Part shown: positions 42,557 through 51,608 of the stretch, piece by piece | Position numbering within the stretch: position 1 is the first letter of the stretch | Layout of the letters: each line of letters opens with the position of its first letter | Assembly (NCBI GenBank): GCA_038235165.1 | Contig: JBBSUG010000012.1 | Location: 1-64,000 of the forward strand | Length of the DNA stretch: 64,000 nt | Source: GCA-002050365 sp038235165 | GTDB lineage: Bacteria; Acidobacteriota; Blastocatellia; Pyrinomonadales; Pyrinomonadaceae | Direction of reading: 5' to 3' | The notes under the pieces: model-generated | Seen by the model: the letters and a program-made list of their open reading frames with translations, nothing else | Databases searched by the model: none | Told to the model about the DNA's origin: nothing | Program-made: the position numbers and the translations under genes

Positions 42557-43314
42557 CAATCATTGGCGGCTTTTGCTTTTTCCTCTTTCGATATGTTTTC
42601 GTTGATTTCCTCGATTTCTTCGCGGTTCGGCTGAGTCGTCAAATGGAGTTTCTCGCCGAGATCGTGCAGTTTGACCTGTGCGACTTCTTCGATATTGTGA
42701 AATTTTTCCTCGATTTTGTGAATTGTCTCCGGCTTTACGTCTTCCACTTTTTCCGACAGCCAGTAGCGTTCGACCAGATAAAAAGCGATGATGCCGATTA
42801 TCACGATAAAAAACAGGGCGATGCCGATTTGTTGAAAATCGCCGATAATACTGGTGATCGCGCCGCTGAAAAAGTAGCCGACACCCGCCAAAATCAAAAC
42901 CCAGAGCGAACAGCTAATCGCATCGAGCAGCAGAAAACGCAGATACGGCATTTTCCCGATCCCGTAAAAAATACACATCGCGCCGCGAATGCCATAGATA
43001 TATTTGGAAATGATAATAGCGAATCCGCCGAATTTATCAATCAGTTTTTCGATGCGCGGTTGCGCCATTTTGTAAAAGCCGTAATCTTTAATAGTTTCGC
43101 GGAAAACCCGTCCGATCACATAACCCACGTTGTCGCCGATCATTCCGCCGAGCGTTCCGAATAGATAAACTTTCAAAAAACTAAACGGACCGAAAAACGC
43201 GCTGTGAGATAAAACCCCCGACAATAACAACGTGATGTCGCCTTCGATGGTACACAAGGCGAGAACGGCGTAAATGCCGTATTGCTCAAATAATTCGTAA
43301 AAGGGATGTTCCAT
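42556..43314 (-). CDS. DedA-family membrane protein
   Basis: 252 residues. The DedA/SNARE-associated domain spans about 10-190: ALCTIEGDITLLLSGVLSHS, LFGTLGGMIGDNVGYVIGR, FGGFAIIISKYIYGIRGA and three later helices including LWVLILAGVGYFFSGAI. DedA proteins are proton-linked transporters, several acting as undecaprenyl-phosphate or lipid flippases. The final 55 residues form a charged helical tail (KIEEKFHNIEEVAQVKLHDL) not usual in the family. Confidence 0.88.
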   Translation of the reverse strand: MEHPFYELFEQYGIYAVLALCTIEGDITLLLSGVLSHSAFFGPFSFLKVYLFGTLGGMIGDNVGYVIGRVFRETIKDYGFYKMAQPRIEKLIDKFGGFAIIISKYIYGIRGAMCIFYGIGKMPYLRFLLLDAISCSLWVLILAGVGYFFSGAITSIIGDFQQIGIALFFIVIIGIIAFYLVERYWLSEKVEDVKPETIHKIEEKFHNIEEVAQVKLHDLGEKLHLTTQPNREEIEEINENISKEEKAKAAND

Positions 43315-43496
43315 AGTGAAAGATTTTTGACGAAAACAACTATCAAAGAGTACCTTTCAAAACAATTTCAGTCAAACGATTTTGTCTTGCCGGATTGTAT
43401 TTCTATTTCAAACTTTGGTTTGACAGTTTCAAAATGAGTGTCTAAAATCGCGTTAGTTTCAAAGCTGAATAATAAATACGTAAAGTCTTAAAAGTG

Positions 43497-44414
43497 ATGA
43501 GCGAAAGCACTGCAAACACGGAAAAACTCGTCGGTGTGGAAATCTCCGACTCTGCGCTGAAAGCCGTCTGTGTCAATCGCCACGGGACTGTCAGCGGCGT
43601 TAATAAGATCATTGCTTCCAAAGAATACGGAACGCTGACGCAGCTCGTCGGCTTTATCAACGATCTAAAAATCAAGTTCGGCGGTTTTGAAAAAATCGGA
43701 ATCGCCGTGCCGGGTCTCGTTCACGCGCAAACCAAGCGGATTGCCTTTTCGACTTTTATTCCCGAACACGAACAGATTGATTTTCTGCACGAACTCGAAG
43801 CCGCCGTCGGACTGAAAATTACGATTGAAAACGACGCTAACGCCGCCGCTTACGGTGAATTTACGGTCGGCGCGGGACGCAATTCAAAAAGTTTGTTTTA
43901 CGCGACGCTCGGCACGGGCATCGGCGGCGCATTAATCTTGGGCGGCGAAATTTGGCGCGGCGCGTCCGGTTTTGCCGGTGAATTCGGACATATCGCCATC
44001 AATGCCGAAGGCTTGAAACTCGAAGATGTCGCCTCTTCAGCCAACATCGTGCGGCGTACCCGCAATCGGTTTCACCAGGACCCGACTTCATCATTGAGCA
44101 GACTCGATGAACGGGAAATAAAACTGCCGGATTTGGTACGGGCGGCGCAGAATGAGGACGATTTTGCCCGGATGATGCTGGAGAGAACCGGAAATTACAT
44201 TGGAACGGCGATTGCCGGCGTGATAAATTTGCTCAACATCGAAAAAATCGTCATCGGCGGCGAGATTATGCAAGCCGAAAATCTGGTTCTCGACGCAATT
44301 ATCGAACGGGCGCGGGAGTTTTCATTCGCTCCGTCATTCAATACGACTGAAATTGTGAAAGGTGAACTCGGCGAAAACGCGCCTGCCATCGGTGCCGCGC
44401 TTCTTTCGGCTTAA
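43497..44414 (+). CDS. ROK-family sugar kinase lacking the zinc motif
   Basis: 305 residues from the ATG at 43497 (a GTG sits one codon before). ROK/ASKHA features: VGVEISDSALKAVCVN, KIGIAVPGLV, the catalytic Asp in ENDANAAAYGEF, the ATP loop TLGTGIGGALILGG and the conserved GFAGEFGHI with its zinc-ligand His. The usual Cys-rich loop (CxCGxxGC) that follows is absent: GHIAINAEG goes straight to LKLEDVASSANIV. Family members phosphorylate glucose or N-acetyl sugars. Without the zinc loop the substrate is uncertain. Confidence 0.85.
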   Translation: MSESTANTEKLVGVEISDSALKAVCVNRHGTVSGVNKIIASKEYGTLTQLVGFINDLKIKFGGFEKIGIAVPGLVHAQTKRIAFSTFIPEHEQIDFLHELEAAVGLKITIENDANAAAYGEFTVGAGRNSKSLFYATLGTGIGGALILGGEIWRGASGFAGEFGHIAINAEGLKLEDVASSANIVRRTRNRFHQDPTSSLSRLDEREIKLPDLVRAAQNEDDFARMMLERTGNYIGTAIAGVINLLNIEKIVIGGEIMQAENLVLDAIIERAREFSFAPSFNTTEIVKGELGENAPAIGAALLSA

Positions 44415-44560
44415 TCCGAAATTTGGAACTCGTAATTCCCGATTGTTTCATAAAGTGGAAAGTTTAATGACGCTTATGAGTTAAACTTATTTAGTGAAAA
44501 CTTGCACAAAGTCCCGAAAAATTTTATTTTTGTAATAGAATTTGCGGAATTTATCAGATT

Positions 44561-44589
44561 CTGTAAAATCAAAACATAAGATTTTACAG
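44561..44589. promoter_or_regulatory. hairpin upstream of the respiratory cluster
   Basis: CTGTAAAATC and GATTTTACAG are exact inverted arms around a 9-base loop, 114 bases before actA. There is no T-run after it, so an operator or leader element is more likely than a terminator. TATAAA near 44660 may be a -10 box. Confidence 0.45.
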
Positions 44590-44702
44590 TCGGGTCTTAA
44601 CATTAATAGTTGAATTTTTTTAATATTACTTAGACATTAACGGTCTAGGACTCGGACTGCTATAAATTTCGATAAGCTATAAACATTTGAATTAGGATAA
44701 AA

Positions 44703-45362
44703 ATGGCACAGATATTTCATCGCGGAGTAAATAATGTCGCAAAAATAAGCATCGTCGTGGCGATACTTTTGGGAGGCGTGGCTTTTTTCGTTTACACCCA
44801 GATTGCGCGGTCATCTTATTTGACCGGCAGATACCTCGAAAAACAGCAGCCCGTCCAGTTTAGTCACAAGCATCACGCCGGTGATGACGGTATTGACTGC
44901 CGGTACTGTCACACTTCGGTTGAAACTTCGTATTCCGCCGGAATCCCGCCGACGCAGACCTGTATGAACTGTCACAGCCAACTTTGGTCGGACAGTCCGT
45001 ATCTCGAACCCGTGCGCGAAAGCTACCGAACGGGCAAACCGCTGGAGTGGGAACGGGTTCACGATTTGCCGGAGTTTGCTTACTTTAATCACAGCATCCA
45101 CATTGCGAAAGGTGTCGGCTGTTCGACCTGTCACGGACAGATTGACACGATGCCCGCTGTTTATCAGGAAAGTTCTTTACAGATGGAATGGTGTCTGTCG
45201 TGCCACCGTGAGCCGGAAAAATTCATTCGTCCGAAATCGGAAATTTACAATATGGCGTGGGACGGCAACGATTTGTCAACGGACGAACGGCTTAAACTGA
45301 AAGCCGACTATAAAATTCGCAGTAAGGAAATGTTGACGAGTTGTTCAACCTGTCACAGATAG
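44703..45362 (+). CDS. actA: alternative complex III pentaheme cytochrome ActA
   Basis: 219 residues. One N-terminal membrane anchor (ISIVVAILLGGVAFFVYTQI), then five CxxCH heme c sites: CRYCH, CMNCH, CSTCH, CLSCH and CSTCH, with extra His ligands between. This is the ActA subunit of alternative complex III, which oxidises quinol and passes electrons to cytochrome c or directly to the oxidase. It is the first gene of a 14-kb same-strand cluster. Confidence 0.93.
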   Translation: MAQIFHRGVNNVAKISIVVAILLGGVAFFVYTQIARSSYLTGRYLEKQQPVQFSHKHHAGDDGIDCRYCHTSVETSYSAGIPPTQTCMNCHSQLWSDSPYLEPVRESYRTGKPLEWERVHDLPEFAYFNHSIHIAKGVGCSTCHGQIDTMPAVYQESSLQMEWCLSCHREPEKFIRPKSEIYNMAWDGNDLSTDERLKLKADYKIRSKEMLTSCSTCHR

Positions 45363-45370
45363 CTGCACAC

Positions 45371-45409
45371 TTCAGATTTCGAATCTTAGATTGATATGTG
45401 AAATCTGAA
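45371..45409. repeat. TTCAGATTTC inverted repeat
   Basis: TTCAGATTTC at 45371-45380 and GAAATCTGAA at 45400-45409, an exact 10-bp inverted repeat in the actA-actB gap. Confidence 0.65.
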
Positions 45410-45453
45410 AACCGGAACATAGAAATTGAAATTGAAAGGAACCAAAAATAAAA

Positions 45454-48400
45454 ATGCCTAGCAAAGACAGTAAAACTAACTTTGCGTTATTGCGAGATAA
45501 CATTCTCCAAAAAAGCGGAAAAGAATATTGGCGGAGCGTTGAAGAATTCGTTGACGCACCGGAATTTGAAAAATTCGTTAAGGAAGAATATCCCGCACAC
45601 GCCGAAGAATGGGACAACACTCTGAGCCGCCGCAACTTTGTCAAAGTGATGGGCGCGTCATTGGCGTTTGCCGGTTTGACCGGCTGCGTGATCCAACCGG
45701 CGGAAAAAATCATTCCGTATGTCCGGCAGCCGGAGGAAATTGTTCCCGGCAAACCGCTTTTTTATGCGACGGCGATGTCGCTCGGCGGCACGGCAACCGG
45801 ACTTCTCGCGCTCTCGCACGAAGGTCGCCCGACCAAAATCGAAGGCAATCCCGATCATCCGCAAAGTCTCGGCGCAACGGATGTGCTGGCGCAGGCTTCG
45901 ATTTTGTCAATATACGACCCTGACCGCTCAAAAGAAGTCGTTTATCGCAATACGCCGCGTACGTGGCAGAATTTTATGGCGGAACTGCGGGGCGGGATCG
46001 AGCAAAATCGTGCCGACGGCGGCGCGGGAGTGCGATTTTTGACGCGGACGGTCACGTCACCGACGCTGATCGGACAATTTAATCAAATTCTTTCGGAACT
46101 GCCGAACGCAAAATTGTATCAATACGAGCCGATTAACAAAGACAACGCGCTGATGGGTGCGAAGATGGCATTCGGCGCACCGGCTCAGGCGATTTATAAA
46201 TTTGATCAGGCACAACGCATCTTGTCGCTCGATGCCGATATTTTTTCGGGATTTAATGTTCGCTACATCAAAGATTTCAATAAAAGCCGTACTTATTCCG
46301 AAGAAAGTAAAAATATGAACCGGCTTTACGCGGTTGAAACAACGGTTAGTTTGACGGGGGCAAAAGCCGATCACCGGCTTGCCGCCAAACCGAGTCAGAT
46401 GCCGGAAATTGCGAAAGCGATTGCAACGGCTCTCGGCGTTTCGGGAGCGAGTTCGACATACACCGAAAACGGAGAGTGGATTCAGTTGATGGCAAAGGAT
46501 TTGTTGGCATATAAAGGCAAATCAGTCGTCATTGTCGGTGACAATCAGCCGCCGGTGGTTCACGCGCTGGCGCACGCAATGAATGCCGCGCTCGGCAATG
46601 TCGGTACGACCGTCACCTACATCGAACCGTTTCAGCCGAATGCGGAAGTCGCGCAGATTGACCAGCTTCGGCAGCTTATCAAGGAAATTGACGACGGTGC
46701 GGTGAAAATGCTCGTCATCTTGGGCGGAAATCCGTCATATGACACGCCGATTGATTTGAGATTGAACGAGGAGCGAATGACGACGAAAATTCCGCTTCGC
46801 GTTCATCTCGGACAAGACTTTAACGAAACTTCCGAGCTTTGCCAGTGGCACGTTTCCGAAAAACATTTTCTCGAGATGTGGAGCGATGCCCGCGCTTACG
46901 ACGGCACGGTTTCAATCGTTCAACCGCTGATTCAGCCGCTTTACGACAGCAAAAGCATTCACGAGGTCGTCCAATTATTTGCCAAGGAAAACTTTGACAA
47001 AAAGGATATGGACATCGTCATGGAACATTGGCAGAAACAGGGACTTACCAGTGCTTCAAAAACGATGGCGGCGACGGTCGGGACAACGGGCAATACGAAG
47101 GCACAGGTAACGACGGCACCTGACGCGGCACCGATGAACGCGCCGAAATCGGCTTCGAGCCAGACGGTAACCGCAACGGGAAGTCAGCCGCAAACGGCTC
47201 CGGTTCCAGCAGCAGCAACGACAGGCGGCACGTCAGGAAAGAGTTTTGAAGATAATTGGCGCAAAGCCGTTCACGAAGGATTTATCGCAAATTCGGCGGC
47301 GGCGACAAAATCAGTATCGGTCAATGCGACTTTTATGAGTCAGCCAGCCGCACCCAAAACGTCAGCCGGTGGCGAACTGGAAATGATTATTTTGCCTGAT
47401 CCGTGCGTTTACGACGGAAGATTCGTCAACAACGGTTGGCTGCAGGAGCTGCCCAATCCGTTGACCAAAATTACTTGGGATAACGTCGCTTTGGTCAGTC
47501 CGAACACGGCAAAACGTCTTGGTATAAATCAGGGCGGAGACCCGGAATCGTTAATCGGCGGAACGGAAGGCACGGCTTTTATAAATACCAAGGGCGGAAA
47601 CCTATTCTCCGATCTCGTTACGCTCACTTACGAAGGCGCGACAACGAAGAAACCCGTGCCGATGTGGATTGCGCCGGGTCAGCCGGATGACGTGATTACG
47701 TTGTATATGGGTTACGGGCGCACCAAGGTCGGGCAGGTCGGAACCGGTTTGGGTTATAGTGTTTTCGATGTTTGTAACTCCAATGCAGTGTGGTCCGGCA
47801 CGGGAAATATTAACAAAACCGGCGAAAAGGCAACAATCGCTTCGTCACAAACTCATTTCAATATGGAAGGACGCGATCTTTTGCGCGTTCTGGATGCGAA
47901 TAATTTTGAAAATGAGATTAAAAGCAGAGAGCAGGAAAACTTTTCCGATCTGTCTATGTATCCGGGGTTCAAATACAACGGCAACAAGTGGGGAATGACG
48001 ATTGACCTGAATTCCTGTGTCGGCTGCAACGCTTGCGTAACCGCCTGTCAATCGGAAAATAATATTCCGGTGGTCGGTAAGGAACAGGTCGAGCGCAGCC
48101 GTGAAATGCACTGGATGCGTATTGATGCTTATTACAGCGGCACGGATTTGAATAATCCCGAAAGTCTACATTTTCAGCCGGTTTTGTGCCAGCAGTGTGA
48201 GCAGGCACCGTGCGAGGTCGTCTGTCCGGTTCACGCGACGGTTCACAGCGCGGAAGGTTTGAACGATATGGTTTATAACCGCTGTATCGGAACACGCTAC
48301 TGTTCGAATAACTGCCCGTATAAAGTGCGGCGGTTTAATTTTCTGCTTTATCAGGATTGGAATACGCCGCAGTATAAATTGATGCGAAACCCGGAAGTGA

Positions 48401-48759
48401 CTGTTCGCAGTCGCGGCGTAATGGAAAAATGCACCTATTGCGTACAGCGCATTGCGTCGGCAAGAATTGAGGCTGAAAAAGATCAGCGGCATATCCGCGA
48501 TGGTGAAATCGTGACGGCGTGTCAATCGGTCTGTCCAGCGGACGCAATTGTTTTCGGCGATTTGAACGATGCCAAAAGTGAGGTTTCCAAATCAAAGCAA
48601 GACCCGCGAAATTACGTCTTGCTTAACGAATTGAATACGCAGCCGCGCACGACTTATCTGGCGGCATTGCGAAACCAGAATATAGAAATGCCGGATTATA
48701 TCAAGCCGAAAGTCAAAGAAGGCAATCCACAAGAAAAAGCGTTGGAGTCGGAACATTAA
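45454..48759 (+). CDS. actB: alternative complex III subunit ActB (molybdopterin-like plus Fe-S)
   Basis: 1101 residues, the fused form. A twin-arginine motif (SRRNFVKVMGASLAFAGL) near 58 is followed by a possible lipobox Cys (LTGC), indicating Tat export and perhaps a lipid anchor. The large middle region resembles molybdopterin oxidoreductases but is known in this family to lack the cofactor. A Pro/Thr/Ala-rich insert lies near 550-600. From about 855 come four Fe-S binding groups: CVGCNACVTACQ, CQQCEQAPCEVVCP, CIGTRYCSNNCP and CTYCVQRI with CQSVCPAD. It sits on the periplasmic side with ActA and ActE. Confidence 0.94.
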   Translation: MPSKDSKTNFALLRDNILQKSGKEYWRSVEEFVDAPEFEKFVKEEYPAHAEEWDNTLSRRNFVKVMGASLAFAGLTGCVIQPAEKIIPYVRQPEEIVPGKPLFYATAMSLGGTATGLLALSHEGRPTKIEGNPDHPQSLGATDVLAQASILSIYDPDRSKEVVYRNTPRTWQNFMAELRGGIEQNRADGGAGVRFLTRTVTSPTLIGQFNQILSELPNAKLYQYEPINKDNALMGAKMAFGAPAQAIYKFDQAQRILSLDADIFSGFNVRYIKDFNKSRTYSEESKNMNRLYAVETTVSLTGAKADHRLAAKPSQMPEIAKAIATALGVSGASSTYTENGEWIQLMAKDLLAYKGKSVVIVGDNQPPVVHALAHAMNAALGNVGTTVTYIEPFQPNAEVAQIDQLRQLIKEIDDGAVKMLVILGGNPSYDTPIDLRLNEERMTTKIPLRVHLGQDFNETSELCQWHVSEKHFLEMWSDARAYDGTVSIVQPLIQPLYDSKSIHEVVQLFAKENFDKKDMDIVMEHWQKQGLTSASKTMAATVGTTGNTKAQVTTAPDAAPMNAPKSASSQTVTATGSQPQTAPVPAAATTGGTSGKSFEDNWRKAVHEGFIANSAAATKSVSVNATFMSQPAAPKTSAGGELEMIILPDPCVYDGRFVNNGWLQELPNPLTKITWDNVALVSPNTAKRLGINQGGDPESLIGGTEGTAFINTKGGNLFSDLVTLTYEGATTKKPVPMWIAPGQPDDVITLYMGYGRTKVGQVGTGLGYSVFDVCNSNAVWSGTGNINKTGEKATIASSQTHFNMEGRDLLRVLDANNFENEIKSREQENFSDLSMYPGFKYNGNKWGMTIDLNSCVGCNACVTACQSENNIPVVGKEQVERSREMHWMRIDAYYSGTDLNNPESLHFQPVLCQQCEQAPCEVVCPVHATVHSAEGLNDMVYNRCIGTRYCSNNCPYKVRRFNFLLYQDWNTPQYKLMRNPEVTVRSRGVMEKCTYCVQRIASARIEAEKDQRHIRDGEIVTACQSVCPADAIVFGDLNDAKSEVSKSKQDPRNYVLLNELNTQPRTTYLAALRNQNIEMPDYIKPKVKEGNPQEKALESEH

Positions 48760-48775
48760 TTTTGGGTAAAAAGCT

Positions 48776-50227
48776 ATGCAAAAGGTAGAAGGAATTCAAA
48801 AGCAAGACCTAGAAGACATCAAAAAAAGAATCTATCCGCCGATGGTCGAAGGTGATCACACCTTTGCGACCGCAACGGATAGAATCAGCGATATAACACT
48901 GAAGAAGAGAACTCCGTTCGGTTGGTTTATCGGTTTAGCCATCGGGTTTCTTCTAATGCAATTGTTATTAATTAGCGTCACCTATCTATTGGCGAAAGGT
49001 GTCGGAATCTTTGGAAATAACCAACCGGTCGGTTGGGCGTTTCCGATTATAAACTTTGTTTGGTGGATCGGTATCGGACACGCCGGAACTCTGATTTCGG
49101 CGATTCTACTGCTCTTAAATCAGAAATGGCGCACGTCTATCAACCGTTTTGCTGAAGCGATGACCCTGTTCGCGGTCGCCTGCGCGGGAATGTATCCGCT
49201 TTTGCATACGGGTCGCCCGTGGCTTGCTTTTTGGATGTTCCCGTATCCGAACACGATGGGAATGTGGCCTCAATTTCGCAGTCCGTTGATTTGGGACGTT
49301 TTTGCGGTTTCGACGTATGCGACGGTTTCGGCTTTATTCTGGTATGTCGGACTGATTCCCGATATTGCGACGCTGCGCGACCGTGCGAAAAATAAGTATT
49401 TCAAAATCATTTACGGTTTATTGTCGTGGGGCTGGCGCGGTTCGGCACGACACTGGCATCGCTACGAGATAGCGTATTTGCTGCTTGCCGGACTTTCTAC
49501 GCCGTTGGTTCTTTCAGTTCACTCAACCGTTAGTTTCGACTTCTCGGTGTCACAGCTTCCGGGCTGGCACGCGACGTTTTTCCCGCCTTACTTTGTCGGT
49601 GGAGCAGTTTACGCGGGATTTGCGATGGTGCTGATTTTGTGTATTCCGTTGAGATCCTGGTATAACCTGAAAGATTTTATCACCGACACGCACCTCGATT
49701 ATATGGGCAAGGTGATGCTGGCAACTGGATTAATCGTCGGTTACAGTTACATTATGGAGGCTTTTTTCGGTTGGTACAGTGCCAACGAATACGAGTATTT
49801 CATGATAAAAAATCGTATTTGGACTGGTCCTTATTGGTTGTTTTACTGGTTTTTGATCTTTTGTAACGTTATTGCAATCCAATCTTTGTGGTCGAAAAGG
49901 GTTCGCAGCAGTGCGTTTTGGCTTTTTGTCGTCTCAATAATTGTCAGTATCGGTATGTGGCTTGAACGGTTCGTTATTATTGTAACGAGTCTCCAGCGAG
50001 ATTTTTTGCCTTCTTCCTGGGCGATGTATTCCCCGGGAATTTGGGACATTTCGATGTTTATAGGAACTTTCGGATTGTTTATAACCTTGATTTTCCTGTT
50101 TGTCAGATTTTTGCCGGCAATTTCGATTTTCGAGGTGCGAACACTTTTGCCGGACGCTAATGTTCACGGTCATCAGCAAGATTTTGAAGAAAATGTCAAT
50201 CAAGTAGAAGAGGGAGTTAAGTCTTAA
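48776..50227 (+). CDS. actC: alternative complex III quinol-binding subunit ActC (NrfD-like)
   Basis: 483 residues, about ten membrane helices, starting 17 bases after actB. NrfD/PsrC-like signs: FGWFIGLAIGFLLMQLLLIS, WWIGIGHAGTLISAILLLLN, GRPWLAFWMFPYPNTMGMWP and LAGLSTPLVLSVHSTVSFDF. ActC contains a quinol site and a proposed proton path. It pairs with ActF in the membrane. Confidence 0.94.
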   Translation: MQKVEGIQKQDLEDIKKRIYPPMVEGDHTFATATDRISDITLKKRTPFGWFIGLAIGFLLMQLLLISVTYLLAKGVGIFGNNQPVGWAFPIINFVWWIGIGHAGTLISAILLLLNQKWRTSINRFAEAMTLFAVACAGMYPLLHTGRPWLAFWMFPYPNTMGMWPQFRSPLIWDVFAVSTYATVSALFWYVGLIPDIATLRDRAKNKYFKIIYGLLSWGWRGSARHWHRYEIAYLLLAGLSTPLVLSVHSTVSFDFSVSQLPGWHATFFPPYFVGGAVYAGFAMVLILCIPLRSWYNLKDFITDTHLDYMGKVMLATGLIVGYSYIMEAFFGWYSANEYEYFMIKNRIWTGPYWLFYWFLIFCNVIAIQSLWSKRVRSSAFWLFVVSIIVSIGMWLERFVIIVTSLQRDFLPSSWAMYSPGIWDISMFIGTFGLFITLIFLFVRFLPAISIFEVRTLLPDANVHGHQQDFEENVNQVEEGVKS

Positions 50228-50244
50228 ATTTGATAGAATTGAAA

Positions 50245-50335
50245 TTGCAGTCAGTAGTTCACAAGTCCGCAGACGGAACATTAGGGCAACTCACCCATGT
50301 CAAGCCGTTTGCCAACCTAAAACGACTGACTGCAA
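50245..50335. repeat. GCAGTCAGT inverted repeat
   Basis: TTGCAGTCAGT at 50245-50255 and ACTGACTGCAA at 50325-50335, exact 11-bp arms around a 69-base interval, between actC and actD. Confidence 0.65.
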
Positions 50336-50348
50336 GCATTAAAAAATT

Positions 50349-50882
50349 ATGGACAGAAATGTTTACGGATTATTAGCTGAATTCGACACGCCGACGCAGA
50401 TGGTTGATGCGGCGCGGAGAGTACGCGATGCGGGCTATACCAAAACCGACGCTTTTTCGCCTTTTCCGATTCACGAAATTGATGAAGCTCTCGGTGTGAA
50501 AAGAAGTATTTTACCTTTTTTGGTTTTGGGCGGCGGCATCACTGGATTGTTGACCGGTCTCGGTCTGACGACTTTTGTTCACGTTTTTGAGTATCCGATT
50601 ATTGTCGGTGGTCGCCCGTTCTTTAGTTTGACATCGTTTATCGTCCCGATGTTTGAGCTGACAATTCTATTTTCGGCGTTTGTAGCGGTTTTCGGAATGC
50701 TTCTTTTGAATGGTTTGCCGCAGCCGTATCATCCGGTATTCAATGTGCCGCGTTTTGCGCTGGCAACGAGAGAGAAGTTTTTCCTTCTGATTGAAACAAA
50801 AGACCCGCAATTTGATTATGAGGCAACGAGAAGTTTTATGGAAGGTTTGAATGCTCAGGAGGTATTTGATGTTGACGAGTAA
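50349..50882 (+). CDS. actD: alternative complex III subunit ActD (DUF3341)
   Basis: 177 residues. The DUF3341 pattern is clear: YGLLAEFDTPTQMVDAARRV, DAFSPFPIHEIDEALG, two membrane helices (LPFLVLGGGITGLLTGLGLT and MFELTILFSAFVAVFGMLLL) and the C-terminal FFLLIETKDPQFDYEATRSF. ActD is a small membrane subunit of the complex. Its 3' end overlaps the actE start by 14 bases. Confidence 0.92.
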   Translation: MDRNVYGLLAEFDTPTQMVDAARRVRDAGYTKTDAFSPFPIHEIDEALGVKRSILPFLVLGGGITGLLTGLGLTTFVHVFEYPIIVGGRPFFSLTSFIVPMFELTILFSAFVAVFGMLLLNGLPQPYHPVFNVPRFALATREKFFLLIETKDPQFDYEATRSFMEGLNAQEVFDVDE

Positions 50883-51606
50883 ATCCAAAATTCAAAGTCC
50901 GAAGTCGAAAGTCGGCAGACGGGGAGCCTTCTGTTTACTGCTGACTGCCTTCTGTCTGCTGTCCGTCGGCTGTCGTTACGATATGCAGGATCAGCCGCGC
51001 TACAAAGCATTTAAGAAGAGCGACTTTTTCTCTGACGGTAAAGCAATGAGAGATTTGCCGGAAGGCACGGTCGCCCGCGGCTATCTGCGTGAAGACAAAG
51101 CCTTCTACATGGGCAAAAAAGAAAATGCAGGAACGACTGCACCCGTTGAAAGCACAGTTAATGCTGTTGGAAACACGGTTGTTTCCAGTTTCCCCGACGC
51201 TATTGAAAAAAGTCCCGTGCCGTTGACGAAGGAACTGCTTGATCGCGGCGAACAGCGATACAAAGTTTTTTGTATCGTCTGTCACGGTCCGGTCGGAAAA
51301 GGTGACGGAATGATTGTTCGGCGTGGATTTTCGCCGCCGCCGACATATCACGATGATCGCTTGAAGAATGCACCGGACGGACATTTTTACGATGTCATTG
51401 CTAACGGGTGGGGCAAAATGAACGGCTATGCATCACAAATTCCGCCGGCTGACCGATGGGCGATTGTCGCCTATATCCGGGCATTACAAATCAGTCAAAG
51501 CCCGAACGGAATGAGTGAATTACCAATGGCTGCGACAACAAACGAAGGAAATACGACAAAAACAATGGTCGCGCCGCTTCCTAAGACAAATGGAGGCAAA
51601 CAATAA
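50869..51606 (+). CDS. actE: alternative complex III monoheme cytochrome ActE
   Basis: 245 residues from the ATG at 50869, chosen because AGGAGG lies 6 bases before it, inside actD. A lipoprotein-type signal (GAFCLLLTAFCLLSVGC) anchors it outside the membrane. The heme site CIVCHGPVGKGDG and the later ligand region (NGWGKMNGYASQIPPADRWA) form a class I cytochrome c. The codons for residues 2-27 are composed of repeated words (CAAAGTCCGAAGTCG; CTGCTGACTGCCTTCTG) like the intergenic repeats of this window, so this part of the gene seems to derive from such a repeat. Confidence 0.92.
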   Translation: MLTSKSKIQSPKSKVGRRGAFCLLLTAFCLLSVGCRYDMQDQPRYKAFKKSDFFSDGKAMRDLPEGTVARGYLREDKAFYMGKKENAGTTAPVESTVNAVGNTVVSSFPDAIEKSPVPLTKELLDRGEQRYKVFCIVCHGPVGKGDGMIVRRGFSPPPTYHDDRLKNAPDGHFYDVIANGWGKMNGYASQIPPADRWAIVAYIRALQISQSPNGMSELPMAATTNEGNTTKTMVAPLPKTNGGKQ

Positions 51607-51608
51607 AG

